Position numbers and translations under genes: made by a program. Shown here piece after piece: positions 1-10,277 of a stretch of 64,000 nt of DNA. Source of the DNA: Podospora pseudocomata (Eukaryota; Ascomycota; Sordariomycetes; Sordariales; Podosporaceae); contig NW_026946366.1 in the NCBI RefSeq assembly GCF_035222375.1, positions 1,240,001 to 1,304,000 of the forward strand, read 5' to 3'. Every line of letters starts with the position of its first letter. Positions within the stretch are counted from its first letter, which is position 1. The notes beneath the pieces were generated by a model. The model saw nothing but the letters and a program-made list of their open reading frames with translations. It made no database searches and was not told where the DNA came from.

Positions 1-2507
1 CTCAATTCAGGACAGAACTAGCGCTCTGGGACTTGTCTGGATACAAAAGAGATCCTGATCTTGGTGGTGTCGATGATTTCTATTTCCCAGCCATGAACAT
101 CATTGTCAAGATGCTTTTGGATGCTGGTGCAGACGCTAAAGGTTGTGCTTCACGCGAGACAGCAACCCCTTTGCAGATGGCTATTGACATAGGTTGTACC
201 GAGTTCATTGACGCATTCTATGCCCAGCAGAACATGTCGGTCAACTCAGGGAGGACTCTGTCAAACGATGGCCTCAGCAGGGAAACTGCCAGAGTTGATG
301 TGGCCTCCCCACTGTTAAATCAGCGTCTCGACAAATATCTGGATGGATCAGGGAAGCCTGTGCTCGAATTGCTTTTGGACAATCCCAGCCGATACTTGCA
401 GCTTCTTACACCCGACGATGCAGCAAGTCTGATCAACCACGGATTCAGCAATAACCGGCATGATGGCAGATATTACCAGGTGCTCCTGGAGATGATGCAA
501 TCTTCCGAACATCTACTGTTGGCGAGGCAGGTGTCCGGGCTGATTCATTATTACAGCTCTCCTGACAACCTCAGGCTTTATCTTCAAACGGTGCGATCCC
601 AGTCAACGACAAATTCCTGGATGTGGACCTGGGTGGGACGTTATTTTGGCACGCGAGCCCTTACCCCTCTACAGATCATCTGTGAAGCACAGCGTCCTAG
701 CATGGTGTTGTTAAGATACTTGCTGGGAACGCTTCAGGTGGATGCCAACACACGGTGCATCATGGTTGGCCGGAAAAAGGGAGAGTTAATTTCTGGTGGT
801 ACAGCACTTCATCGACTTGCTGTTGTAGACTTCCGGTGGAAGCTAGATGCTATCCGCTACCTGCTCGCCACCGGTGCCGACATCAATGCGCTTAACGAGT
901 CTGGCGAGTCACCTCTTCACGTTGCTGCCTGCGGTGGAGTTAAGGATTATCATCGGCACGGGCCAGACCGGTTCAGTGATAACCGGAGTCTCGACGCTGT
1001 CCGAATCCTTCTCGATCATGGAGCCGATCCTGATCTCCTGGATGAAAAGGGCCTTGCCGCGATCCATAAGGCATGCATGCTCTTTGATCAATCAACAAGT
1101 CGCGAAATTATCCAAGAGCTTCTTTCCAAGGGGGCAAGTGCCCTGGTTGGCGTCAGAAGCCCTCTGTTTGAAGCCATACGGTACCACAACCTTCCAGCCT
1201 TCGAAGTACTGCTGGAGCATGGACTTGACGTCAATACGGTCTATGATGAAGGACCGATCATATTCCCCCAAAATGGCAACCCGATTGATGAGACAAAGCC
1301 TCGACGACGTTGTCTGCTTTGGTTCATGGCCATCGTTTCCTGTTGGCCCCTTGCTAGGTCACCTGTAACCTTGTCAATGGTGCGCATTATGGTCGAACAT
1401 GGGGCGGATCTGTACCTCCCTTTAAACGACGAAGAGACGGTGTGTAATTATCTCTTCGAGTTCGCAAAACGGGAGATCGTGGAGGCATTGTTGCAGGAAC
1501 CCTGTGTCTCACGGATTGACTTCAATCGTCCCGGTCAGTCTGGTCAAACGATCTTGATGGCGGCCTGCAGACGAGCTATCGAATGGAGGCCTCATGACTT
1601 GAAGGATGGATTAAAGCCGGCTTGGCTACCGTTGCAAACCCTGAGATTGAACTTGGGGATCAAACCTGATGCTACCGCTGTCGACAATGCTGGCCAGACG
1701 TCTCTTCATCATCTTTTGCAAAATAAAGCGAGCACGGAGGATGAGATTCTTCATTTTATGAGGGACGAGGGTGTTGCTTCTACTCTCTTGACCAAGGATA
1801 ACGATGGGTTTTCGCCTCTTCATTATGCCCTCAAGCTGCTCCGGCCGAAAGTGTGCGAGTTTCTTTGCGACAAAGGAGCCGACATTCTCGAACCGGACCC
1901 GAGTGGTTCATTTACTCTTCACCACATTGCGGCACAGTGTGTTCAGACGGCTCGGTCATTTGCCGATCCAACGGATGGAGCATGGGACTGGAACCCAATC
2001 CCCCATTCAACAACCTACTTTGATGATTGCCTGGCCCTCTGGAAAAGGTGTCTGAAGGAAGGAGCGTCAATCAACGCACCCGACCGAGATGGAAACACAC
2101 CGTTGCACGTTTTTGTAGTGTCTCCAGACGCATGGACACCGCATAAATACCCAAGGGGTGAGGATGAGTATGATCCTGTGGCGTGCCATTTGAAGCGGTA
2201 CAAGCAGCTTTTCCCGCCAGACAGTGGTGTTGATATATGGGCTTCCAATCGGGAGGGGGAGACGGTCTTGCATAGGATTGCTGGTCACTGTGTGGAAAGA
2301 CGATCGGATAGAATCCTGGCGACACATTCTGGGAGACCGTCGGATGTGAAGTATATGCCGCATGATAAACAGCTTTTTGAAGCGTTTTTGAAGATGGGGG
2401 CGGATCCATTGAAGGAGGATGTGAAGGGGAGGAGTGCGCTGGATGTGGCGACTGTTTGGGAGAAGAAGTATATTTTGGACTTGGTTGCTTTGGATGGCGG
2501 GTCTTAA
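1..2507 (+). CDS. Ankyrin-repeat protein, 3' part (5' end outside window)
   Basis: The frame is open from the first bases of the window, so the gene starts upstream; about 834 residues are visible, ending at TAA 2505-2507. Degenerate ankyrin units recur throughout, for example TALHRLAVVD, SPLHVAACGG, AAIHKACMLF, SPLHYALKLL, FTLHHIAAQC, TPLHVFVVS and TVLHRIAGHC, each followed by an LL..GAD(I/P)-type helix 2 and turn. Ankyrin stacks bind protein partners; in fungi such long arrays often form the C-terminal sensor part of NACHT NLR-like proteins, and another NLR-type gene lies at the other edge of the window. No NACHT or effector domain is visible here, so NLR membership is inference. Repeats are strongly diverged from one another, unlike the near-identical array at 20.8-22.3 kb. 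No intron is needed in the visible part. Confidence 0.85.
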   Translation, partial: QFRTELALWDLSGYKRDPDLGGVDDFYFPAMNIIVKMLLDAGADAKGCASRETATPLQMAIDIGCTEFIDAFYAQQNMSVNSGRTLSNDGLSRETARVDVASPLLNQRLDKYLDGSGKPVLELLLDNPSRYLQLLTPDDAASLINHGFSNNRHDGRYYQVLLEMMQSSEHLLLARQVSGLIHYYSSPDNLRLYLQTVRSQSTTNSWMWTWVGRYFGTRALTPLQIICEAQRPSMVLLRYLLGTLQVDANTRCIMVGRKKGELISGGTALHRLAVVDFRWKLDAIRYLLATGADINALNESGESPLHVAACGGVKDYHRHGPDRFSDNRSLDAVRILLDHGADPDLLDEKGLAAIHKACMLFDQSTSREIIQELLSKGASALVGVRSPLFEAIRYHNLPAFEVLLEHGLDVNTVYDEGPIIFPQNGNPIDETKPRRRCLLWFMAIVSCWPLARSPVTLSMVRIMVEHGADLYLPLNDEETVCNYLFEFAKREIVEALLQEPCVSRIDFNRPGQSGQTILMAACRRAIEWRPHDLKDGLKPAWLPLQTLRLNLGIKPDATAVDNAGQTSLHHLLQNKASTEDEILHFMRDEGVASTLLTKDNDGFSPLHYALKLLRPKVCEFLCDKGADILEPDPSGSFTLHHIAAQCVQTARSFADPTDGAWDWNPIPHSTTYFDDCLALWKRCLKEGASINAPDRDGNTPLHVFVVSPDAWTPHKYPRGEDEYDPVACHLKRYKQLFPPDSGVDIWASNREGETVLHRIAGHCVERRSDRILATHSGRPSDVKYMPHDKQLFEAFLKMGADPLKEDVKGRSALDVATVWEKKYILDLVALDGGS

Positions 2508-3085
2508 GGGTTCGTGAGTGGGATGGTATCGAGGAAGGTAGGGCTAACCTGAGCAGATGGATGGGGTTATATTCAATGATTACATCTTATATTTACATGG
2601 GCATGGTCCGTCGCTTTCACAGGGCTCTTTTGTCATACAATGTCGCCGCGTTCAACTCATCCTTCAAAGCAGCCGTCTGATTGTTTAAAGCGGGCATGTT
2701 TTGTGGACGAAGACGGGTGTTTAAAACGGATGTGGCAGGAGGTATTAAATTTTTTTTATTAATCCGAGCTTTTGTTATCTCTTTTCACCAACAATCTTAG
2801 CTTTTGTTGTATTCTTTATGCTTGAATTAAGATGCTAGAAGGCTCAGAATAGAGTATTATCCAAACTTATGCTGTCTATCTTTAGCTAGGACTGACAGGT
2901 TGAATGATTCAGAACAAAGGCTAGAAGGATCGGCATAGAATGACAAGTAACTAGCTATAACGTTAATATCAGCTCTCTTTTTCCTCATAATGGATGCAGC
3001 GCACATGCGATTCAGGGGTAAGGTAACAGCTACAAAGGAGATCCTTATGTACCCCACCTCTAAAAAGCTTCTCCACCAATCAAAA
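2508..3085. other. Intergenic, with AT-rich low-complexity tract
   Basis: No gene is seen. From about 2,690 to 2,860 the sequence is AT-rich and carries repeated short words of the AGCTTTTGTT type, resembling tracts near 8.4 kb and 34.1 kb. It may be an old degraded repeat, but nothing in it identifies a family. Confidence 0.5.
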
Positions 3086-3173
3086 CCCCTTGTGGTGTAG
3101 TTGGCTATCACGTTCGGCTGTAAAGGAATTTATTGATACCGAAAGGTCACCGGCTCGATTCCGGTCGAGGGGA
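3086..3173 (+). tRNA. tRNA-Tyr (GTA), intron-containing (anticodon tentative)
   Basis: A cloverleaf can be folded: acceptor CCCCTTG pairs with CGAGGGG, a D-arm GTG...CAC, an anticodon stem TTCGG/CCGAA, variable loop AGGTC, and a T-arm ACCGG-CTCGATT-CCGGT containing the B-box. The anticodon loop is CTGTAA plus a 14-nt insert plus A, which fits an intron after position 37, the usual site in nuclear tRNAs; the anticodon would then be GTA (Tyr). C1 at the 5' end also fits eukaryotic tRNA-Tyr. TTTT follows at 3177-3180 as a Pol III stop. The D-arm is short and looks more like tRNA-Val, so the identity is less sure than the tRNA call itself. Confidence 0.7.
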
Positions 3174-3761
3174 CTATCTTTTGCAGCTTTTCCCCATCTC
3201 CATTCTCTCGTCAAGATACCATGGTGTTTGATTATGAGTTGTTTTTTTACCCTCCGGCTTTTTGCTACTTATAGGTCGTCAATGCTTGCTAATATTCATG
3301 GGGCAGCATCGACCTTTTGTTTACATCTGATAGAAAGGCAACAATTACAAAACCGATGACTTTGACAATCTTCCAGCCACATGCCAAAGTCGAGATATGT
3401 CAAATCTCTGATGGCAACCTGTCCGAAGGAGGGGGTCACTGACATCGTTGTGGGTAGCTGTCCAACGAATCAGATGTCTTGATCCAGGATGTCCGTTTTT
3501 CACCTATTGTGGCAAGCCACTCATAGTCGCTCACAACCACACCTTTACGCGACACATCGGACAAACGATGCGGAGAACTGTGGCTTGACGTCACGGGTCG
3601 TACGAGGAATCTGGATTTCTGTCAATGCATGGGCGTCATCCCAACCCTCGCTCGTCCCTTGCTTGAGTATTTCAACGTCTGTCTCAGCCACATTTCATTC
3701 TTTGGATACTTTATCAGACTTAATATCGACAAGGAAATTGACAATCATCTATCAAGGCACA
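3174..3761. other. Intergenic, presumed promoter and 5' UTR
   Basis: No gene is supported here. The stretch just before 3,762 should contain the promoter and leader of the Gly/Val repeat gene; no specific motif can be assigned. Confidence 0.5.
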
Positions 3762-5046
3762 ATGCCGAGCACTGCCCAAGCCAAGGTTAAGCAACAGCCG
3801 GTTGCGGTGGCGTGTAAGTGGCCCCTGAACTGGATCCACATTACCTGAAAGGGGAAACTTATTCGTTCATCTCACATCAGCATCGACGTCGAAGAAGGCA
3901 CCGGCTGCGTCTGTCTCCAAGGCTGTCAAGAAGACAACGACATCGTCGTCTTCAAAGCCTACCACAACATCGTCAACCAAGCCGACCAGAACAGCAAGCA
4001 CCAAGCCTAAAGATGTGACCTCTTATGCCACCAGCAAAACTCCAGCCCAGGCGAGGTCCGCGGCTAAGAAGCTGGCACCAGCTGTCGCATCCACGCCGGC
4101 AACACAGTCCTCCCCAAAGCCTAACTTCAGACCAGTCACCATGACAGCTCATACGAAGAAGGCTCTTGGGGTGTCCAGCCCGTCCAGCGTCAATAAGTCG
4201 GTGCCCATCGGACAGGTCAAGACCACCGCCGCTGTTCGATCTTCTGTCCCTGCCCGGCCTGCTCCTACTGCTGCGCGAGTCCCAGCCGCCTCCCCAGTCA
4301 TGCCAAAGACTGCGACTTCCCAGCCCAAGACAAAGCCTGCTGTTTCTGCTGCTCCAGTCAAGGCCTCTCCTCAACCTCCTGCCATTACTCAAACGCCCCG
4401 AAAGAAGAAGTACGCCCCTGAAGCTCACATCCCAACCTCAAACTTCACCAAACAGCTCTCCAACACCGTTGGAGGTGTGGCTCAGGGTGTAGGGAGAACC
4501 GTCGGCGGCGTGGGTCAAGGCGTGGGGAGAACTGTCGGGGGAGTCACGCAAGGAGTTGGGCAGACAGCCTCCGGCCTGACCACTGATGCACTTGACACCC
4601 TGAACCGCACTACCAACTCGCTCGGTCGGGGTGATATCTATGGCACTGTCGGGGGAGTTGCAGGCGGTGTCGGGAATACTGTTGGGAATACTACCAAGAA
4701 CCTTGGTGGTGCTGTCGGAGGAGTTACGAGAGGGTTGGGGGATACTGTCAATCAGACTACGGACGGGCTAGGGAATGCGATCGGGGGACCTGTTGGTGGG
4801 TTGACGAAAGGGGTTGGGGGTGCTGTTGGGGGGGTTACGAGGGGGGTGGGGGATACGGTTGGGGGTGTTACGAGGGGATTGGGCAATACGCTTGGGAATA
4901 CTACTGGTGCTTTGGGGAGAGGAGACTTGGGAGGTGTGGTTGGAGGTTTGGTTGGTGGGTTGGGGGAGACAGTTGGGGAGGTTGGAAAGGGGGTGGGAGG
5001 GATTTTGAGTCCAGTATTGGGGGGTGTTCTGGGGGGTGGGAAGTAG
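3762..5046 (+). CDS. Gly/Val 11-residue repeat protein (LEA-like, function unknown)
   Basis: Two exons: 3762-3813 and 3881-5046, joined by a 67-nt intron (donor GTAAGT at 3814, acceptor CATCAG ending 3880). Splicing keeps the frame and gives 405 residues. The first half (to about residue 210) is low-complexity, rich in Ala, Ser, Thr, Pro and Lys, like a disordered cationic region. From about residue 213 to the end the chain is built of 11-residue units of the form TVGGVAQGVGR, TVGGVGQGVGR, with variants TRGLGDTVNQT and NTTKNLGGAV. No signal peptide, membrane span or known catalytic motif is seen. The 11-residue period recalls LEA-type stress proteins and other repeat coats, but the high Gly content makes a simple amphipathic helix doubtful. 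The repeated part is G-rich on the coding strand, so overlapping frames on both strands also stay open; these are shadows. Confidence 0.8.
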
Positions 5047-5621
5047 GTCTGTAGGAGAGTGGTGGTTGTTTCTGGGGGTAGTGATGGGTTGAGATACACG
5101 AGTTCCCTGAATGTGGTCATCCGCATCGAGATAACAAACGTCCTGCGCTAATGAAGTTATGAAGCTACCTAGCGAAAGATGATGCCTGTGTGTTGTACAC
5201 TTGTCCAACAAGTTGATGTTAACGATTAGCCAAAAAGACCTATAACGAAACGGTTCTCGTCATTCTTCATACTCGCTCAACAAAACAGAATCGAACATAT
5301 TTCTTTTGTTTTGTTAGTTTGTTGTTTGTCGTTGGTTTTCGCTTCTGTAACCTTTGTGTCTGGATAATGGGGAAAGAGAAGAAAGCAAAAGGCAGACCTT
5401 GGTCAACAAAGTCAAACATCAAGTAAGGAAAGCAAAAATCTGATAGGTGCCACCAGAAACATACACCCAAAACAAAACCCAAAATAGAAAGGCAGATACA
5501 GTCATGGTAAGCCAGCTTGACCACGGGGAAGCTTGAGAAATGGAACTGTTAAGCCAATGGTAGTAGCCATGGACTCTCTTCCGCCTCGATGTTATTGGAC
5601 CCCAAAGTTCACCTCAGTCCA
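5047..5621. other. Intergenic between convergent genes
   Basis: Shared 3' region of the plus-strand repeat-protein gene and the minus-strand gene ending at 5,622. Nothing else is recognised; the A-rich stretch at 5,380-5,490 has no coding character. Confidence 0.5.
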
Positions 5622-6257
5622 TCACTGAGCATATCCGCGGGTCCAATACTGATACTGCTGGGAACCTGCAACGCTTTGGTCATAGTCCACAGGCCCATAA
5701 TTTGGCGCCTGCTGCAAGTCGATGTTGTTCCCACCGGCAGGTTGCGACAAATTGCACGGGTAGAAGCTCCCATCAGCGATGTAGTACCGGTTCCCACCAG
5801 AGTCATAGACGGTCCCATCAGGGGCGGGGTACCAGGTCGTTCCATTAGCGTCAGTATAGGGGTTGAGCTTGGTTTGCTTCTCGGTCGATGCAGGCTGTGC
5901 GTGGCCCTTGTGGCGATATTGGAGAGGTCGGTGTGACGGAGGTACCGACCAGCCCCAGCCTCGAGAGTGATCGCGGACATCGGTGGACACAGGTGTTGTG
6001 CCGTACTTCGAATCCGCGGTCTTTTTTCCATGTGATCGAGAGCCAGAGGAGGAATCCCCCGCTGGCTGAGTGTCGACTCTGGCTTTGCCCTTGCCCTTGT
6101 CAGAAGAAAGGTCTTCACTGTAATACCATTCCGGCTGGGAGAGGACAGTTCTGTGGCGATCTCCATCTTCGTATAAGGATCTGTACGGGCTACACTCGTC
6201 GTAGGGGTCTTCTGCGCGGGTCACGCCGTAGCCACCATCATCATCATAACGAGACAT
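5622..6257 (-). CDS. Tyr/Asp-rich hypothetical protein, 211 aa
   Basis: Single open frame from ATG at 6257 to a stop at 5622. The protein is hydrophilic and rich in Tyr, Asp, Ser and Gly, starting MSRYDDDGGYGVTRAEDPYD. The middle is basic and Ser-rich (KGKGKARVD...SHGKK). The C-terminal third holds a compact motif, NGTTWYPAPDGTVYDSGGN followed by RYYIADGSFY, which looks like a small Trp/Tyr beta-type unit. No signal peptide, membrane segment or recognised domain is visible. The N-terminus resembles that of the gene at 9,600-10,277 (SRYDD, TRAE and a Tyr-Asp run in the same order), so the two may be paralogues. Function unknown; existence as a real gene is likely but not certain. Confidence 0.6.
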   Translation of the reverse strand: MSRYDDDGGYGVTRAEDPYDECSPYRSLYEDGDRHRTVLSQPEWYYSEDLSSDKGKGKARVDTQPAGDSSSGSRSHGKKTADSKYGTTPVSTDVRDHSRGWGWSVPPSHRPLQYRHKGHAQPASTEKQTKLNPYTDANGTTWYPAPDGTVYDSGGNRYYIADGSFYPCNLSQPAGGNNIDLQQAPNYGPVDYDQSVAGSQQYQYWTRGYAQ

Positions 6258-7578
6258 GTTGTGGGGAAGGTCTTTGGATGCTTCGGGAGACGTATTGCTA
6301 ATTTGCGAGCTTGCAGGATGCTGTTGTGCTGCACGACGTTCTGCACTGGTGTCGATGACAATCTAGTTGGAATGGTTGTGGGAACGCTCTTCAAAGAGGA
6401 CTGGAGGTCTTTAAGTACTTGGAACGCTCCATGATCACGGCGGCCGAGAAGGTGACCATTGAGGAGCTCAGTGTCCATCATGTAGTTCGACGACATGTTC
6501 AGCAGAGTACAAAATACCCAAAAGGCTCAGGTCTGAGCTCACTATTCCCGGCTTACTGGGAAAGAGCTACTCAGAGGGGGGGTGAGCCAGGAATAGAAGG
6601 CTCAACAGAAGAGAGGCTCCACTTACTAGCCACTTAGGGGGAAATACCCTTTTATATTTCACTCAGGCAGGTACAAAAGGCTCGCTTTTCGAGCCGCTCA
6701 CCTTTTTAAGCCCGTAATTAATTCCTCAGACTAGGTACTTGAGCCAGTGGAAGGAGAGGGGCTTACCAGTACCGGCAGTCACCGAAATGGTTTGCGTAGC
6801 CAAGTTTCGTGTGTTGTCACGTACCCCAAGATCGTGTCGAGTCTGCTTCATTTTCGAGTAGCTGGGCGATTCTGCCACAAAGTCCAAAGATTGTGATACC
6901 ACGTCTTGCTTCACGGCACGAGCGATAGTGGGGGACGCGGGTTGTGTAACTCTGTGGTAGGGATGAGATTATTTACCTACCTGGCTGAACGAGCATTTTC
7001 CAGGAGACACACTTGTCGTGCAATACACTCTGTCCCCGTTTGGAGGTGACATCGTCGTAAACACCGGCATCTCAATCTGGAATCTCGCATCATGCGCGTC
7101 AAAATCTCGATCATGGTGTCGCCGATCAAGTCCACGTCAGCCTCTTGAGCCCCAGCTCCATCAAACATCTGTCATCTTTATTTCAACGATACACCCCACA
7201 CCGCTGATGCCGACCGGATAACTGCAGAAGCCGCAATGACGCGATCGATCGTTTGAGAAAGACGCTGAAGTCTGGATGGTGCAGTTATCCTTGCCAACGA
7301 AAATGACCTGCTCACGACCAAGGCCTGCCTGCTGACGGAGTGTAATCTGTCGTAGGGCAGATGATATTTAACTGTGGCATGAGGCACTTCCATTTAGCTC
7401 TCTGGGGATATATCTATATGGCACCGTATCACACCACCGGTCATTTCCACTGGCGAACCAAACTATCATTGACCCAAGACTTATTCCTTTATTTTCCGCC
7501 TTTTCATTGCAGCATAGTCACCAGACAAGGCCTCTCAGTCAGTCTCGCATTCCCCTCTCAGCGACCAAAGTCCCCCAC
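6258..7578. other. Intergenic, no gene recognised
   Basis: 1.3 kb between divergent orphan genes. The stretch 6,510-6,720 repeats the words AAAGGCTC and GAGCC in both orientations and looks like an eroded repeat. Only short, unsupported open frames are present. Confidence 0.45.
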
Positions 7579-7703
7579 ATGTCTCGTCAACCGTTCTTTC
7601 GGTGAAGATGGCAAAGTAAAAGAAAGCACAACACCCACCTCGCCAAGGTCAGGAGTATGCCCACGCCGAAGCTGGCCCTTCTTACAAACCCCGATCGTCC
7701 CAC

Positions 7704-8180
7704 ATGTCAAGCAACCCCAACCCATCGTCTTCGAAGCCGAACAAGGAAAAGGAACGGCAGCCCGAACCCACACCAGGGGGCATAATCAATATGGGCTCTT
7801 GGAGCAACCCCAAAGATGGTCAGCCGATGATGGCAGGTGGGCAAGGTCCACCTGGCCAGTTTCCACTCCAATCACAAAAGAATATGCACCAACACTTCCA
7901 AAGCTGGCCGGAGCCTCTTGAAAACAAACAGCCGGAGGGCTTCTACCTCCAAGAAACATCCAAGAAACCCCATTTTGCCCAACAATATGAAGCCTGGTAT
8001 GGCAAACACATGATCTCTCCAGAGATATACGGCGCCCAGATCTTTGTGGGCCCTCCTGTTGTGAACCCTGATGAGCAAGAGCCTCAATACGACGTAGATC
8101 CACACCGCGATCTTTATCAGTTACCTTCGTACGGCTCTTCTGCAAATGATCAGAACAACCCCCATAACACACAGTGGTAG
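7704..8180 (+). CDS. Pro/Gln-rich hypothetical protein, about 158 aa or longer
   Basis: Open frame from ATG 7704 to TAG 8178-8180, coding for a hydrophilic protein rich in Pro, Gln, Asn and Ser with aromatic patches (FYLQETSKKPHFAQQYEAWYG). In-frame codons upstream of this ATG (about 7,641-7,703) still look coding (GQEYAHAEAGPSYKPRSSH), and an in-frame stop lies before them. The true start is therefore probably in an upstream exon; an ATG at 7579 (MSRQPFFR) is a candidate, but no splice pair that joins it in frame and keeps those codons was found. No domain is recognised. It lies between two other orphan genes of similar composition. Confidence 0.5.
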   Translation: MSSNPNPSSSKPNKEKERQPEPTPGGIINMGSWSNPKDGQPMMAGGQGPPGQFPLQSQKNMHQHFQSWPEPLENKQPEGFYLQETSKKPHFAQQYEAWYGKHMISPEIYGAQIFVGPPVVNPDEQEPQYDVDPHRDLYQLPSYGSSANDQNNPHNTQW

Positions 8181-9599
8181 TTATTGCGAGGCAGGAGGTT
8201 ATGGGTTATTTGTGCCGGTTAGTGTAGGGATTGGGGCTCTCGTAGCTACATTATGCAATACAGCCACATGCTTTTATTTGAGAAATGTGTTCCATGGTGA
8301 AGGGATAATGTGCCGTGCTATTTATGACATGATGCTACCCGATGAGCATGTTGATGAATACGTATAACATAATTTACTACTATTTCAATCATCTGAGCCT
8401 TTTATTTCTTAATCCGACCCTTTTCCGTCCTACATCCGAGACTTACTTCATCTTAACCAAAGCCTTTTATCTTCTTGACCACACATTTCTTGCTTTTAAT
8501 CTGTGCTTCTAACCGTTGTTTTTTTGACAGACATCCACGCTTTCTATCCTAATAGTCCGAACCTCCTCTCTATCTATTCCAAGTATTTTATTCTCCAAAT
8601 GGAAACCTTGTATTTACCACCTTTCTTCTGAAACATAAAAACTACAAGACTTTTATTCCAATAATTCTCACGTCTTTTTACATTCAGCCCTAGCTTTTCT
8701 TTAATCGGTAAAGTAGAGAATGAAATCTAAACCAACACTACGGTATTTTAAGTCTAAAATCTTTATTATATACACCTAGATAGCTGCAGCGAAGAGTTGG
8801 CATGGTTGCCATGGGTGCGCACAAGGTAAAAGACCCACCAAAGCACTGAGCTTGGTGTCCAAGCGTAATGAAACGCCATGGCTTTTGATCCCTCTTGATT
8901 TTCATATAGCGTACCATTCATCAAGGAATGAGTAGTCAGACAAGTGAAAGGAATACGCTACAAAGCTGTACAAGTAATAAAAGACTGTTGAACAAGTCGT
9001 GACCTATGTAACTGAACCTCTGCTACCACTAGAAAGTCAAAGATATGCCCCTAGCAGCTGAGCCCTCTTCTAATGTGTTAGCTGTTTTAGCTCCATACTC
9101 TGTCTTTTCTTTTCGCCGGCGATTCGTAAACCACTCCTTCGACTAACAACCAATAAGGAAGGCCGTGTATGCAATTGCAACCAAACGCGTCAAAGTAACC
9201 AAGAGAAAAGACAAGAAAACTGCAACCAAAAAAACCCAAATGCTACCTCCGATTGCCGTGTAGCTCCAGATGACATGCAGTGTGTGTATCCAGCCTCGAT
9301 CCCTTTGCCGGGTGGTTTTTTCCTGCCACTCGGTGACAAAAGTTCTCTATAAATCAACGAGAGTCTGGATAGGACCGCCGCATACTGTAGACGGTGTTTT
9401 GATCCGTATGTCCAAACTGAGCTTTCTGAGACGGATCCGTCGCTTCTTCGCCCTCGTATGTTGTGGCAAAGGGTTCTTCAGGGCAGGCAGACACAGGGTA
9501 AGGTCCTTGGTTGTAGCCAGAGGTGTTCATGGACACCGCCTGGGCGTCGTACTCGAGTTGAGCTTCATACCCGGCTCGGGCTTCATACGCACCTTGACC
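8181..9599. other. Intergenic, AT/pyrimidine-rich tract
   Basis: Nothing coding is supported. From about 8,380 to 8,760 the plus strand is pyrimidine-rich with recurrent words such as GAGCCTTTTAT and AATCCGACCCTTTT, similar in type to the tracts at 2.7 and 34.1 kb. The rest is unremarkable. Confidence 0.45.
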
Positions 9600-10277
9600 T
9601 TAGGAAAATACAGCAGGTGTGGTTGTGTAGTGTAATCCAGGAGTGGGCACCGGGGTCCGTAACAATGCCGATCCCGACGGTAGAGTGCGCCAGGGGAGAG
9701 CCCAGTCGGTCATATCTGAGGTTGTGTTCGCGCGATATTTGTCTTTCTTAAATCCAATATGTTCCCTCTTTGGTGGTATCATCTGTCCTGTAGAGTCCAC
9801 GTCCCAAGTTTGGTCATTCGCCGTGTTGAATTTGTAATATGTGGCATATTGTTCCGCAGTTGGGTGGACGGGGCATTCAGTTCTTCCTCCTGTCATCATC
9901 GGCGCTCCCATTGTGGAAGTCTCCCAGGTTTGCTTGGGCGCCTCCTGGACTGGTTGTACTGATGAGGTGTCCCCAATTCTCTCGGGCGCCTGCAAGGCCG
10001 GCTGTGGCTTTGATAATGAGGTGCCATAGCTTTGCGGGGACATCTGCTGGACTCGCTGTGTTGATCTGACAGGCGTAGCATAGTGTCTCTGTCGCCTGGA
10101 GCTGTTCTCCGGGGTGAGATAAGAATGCTCGTTGTAACCTTCGGTGCTGAAAGAGCCTGGTCCGTAGCTGAGGGGAAAAGGGTTATAGTCGTCATCATAA
10201 CTGTTACTTAGTTCCGCGCGCGTGAAGTCTTCGTCATCGTAGCGACTCGAAATCCCTTGACCGAGATATCCAGACAT
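9600..10277 (-). CDS. Tyr/Gln-rich hypothetical protein, about 225 aa
   Basis: The best start is ATG at 10277 (MSGYLGQGISSRYDDEDF), giving about 225 residues to TAA at 9600. The frame stays open upstream to beyond 10,540, and that extension also looks protein-like just before (LEEWFDDVLEPVSGYFSYD), so an upstream exon or a longer product is possible. The N-terminal half is rich in Tyr, Ser and Asp; the middle is Gln/Pro-rich; the C-terminal part carries a TAEQYATYYKFN segment with Trp and Asp residues. No signal peptide or known domain. The N-terminus aligns loosely with the 5,622-6,257 gene. Function unknown. Confidence 0.5.
   Translation of the reverse strand: MSGYLGQGISSRYDDEDFTRAELSNSYDDDYNPFPLSYGPGSFSTEGYNEHSYLTPENSSRRQRHYATPVRSTQRVQQMSPQSYGTSLSKPQPALQAPERIGDTSSVQPVQEAPKQTWETSTMGAPMMTGGRTECPVHPTAEQYATYYKFNTANDQTWDVDSTGQMIPPKREHIGFKKDKYRANTTSDMTDWALPWRTLPSGSALLRTPVPTPGLHYTTTPAVFS

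Noticed and set aside
4166-5126. Several overlapping frames on both strands in the Gly/Val gene
   Set aside because: Low-complexity shadows; only the spliced frame 3762-5046 starts and joins properly.
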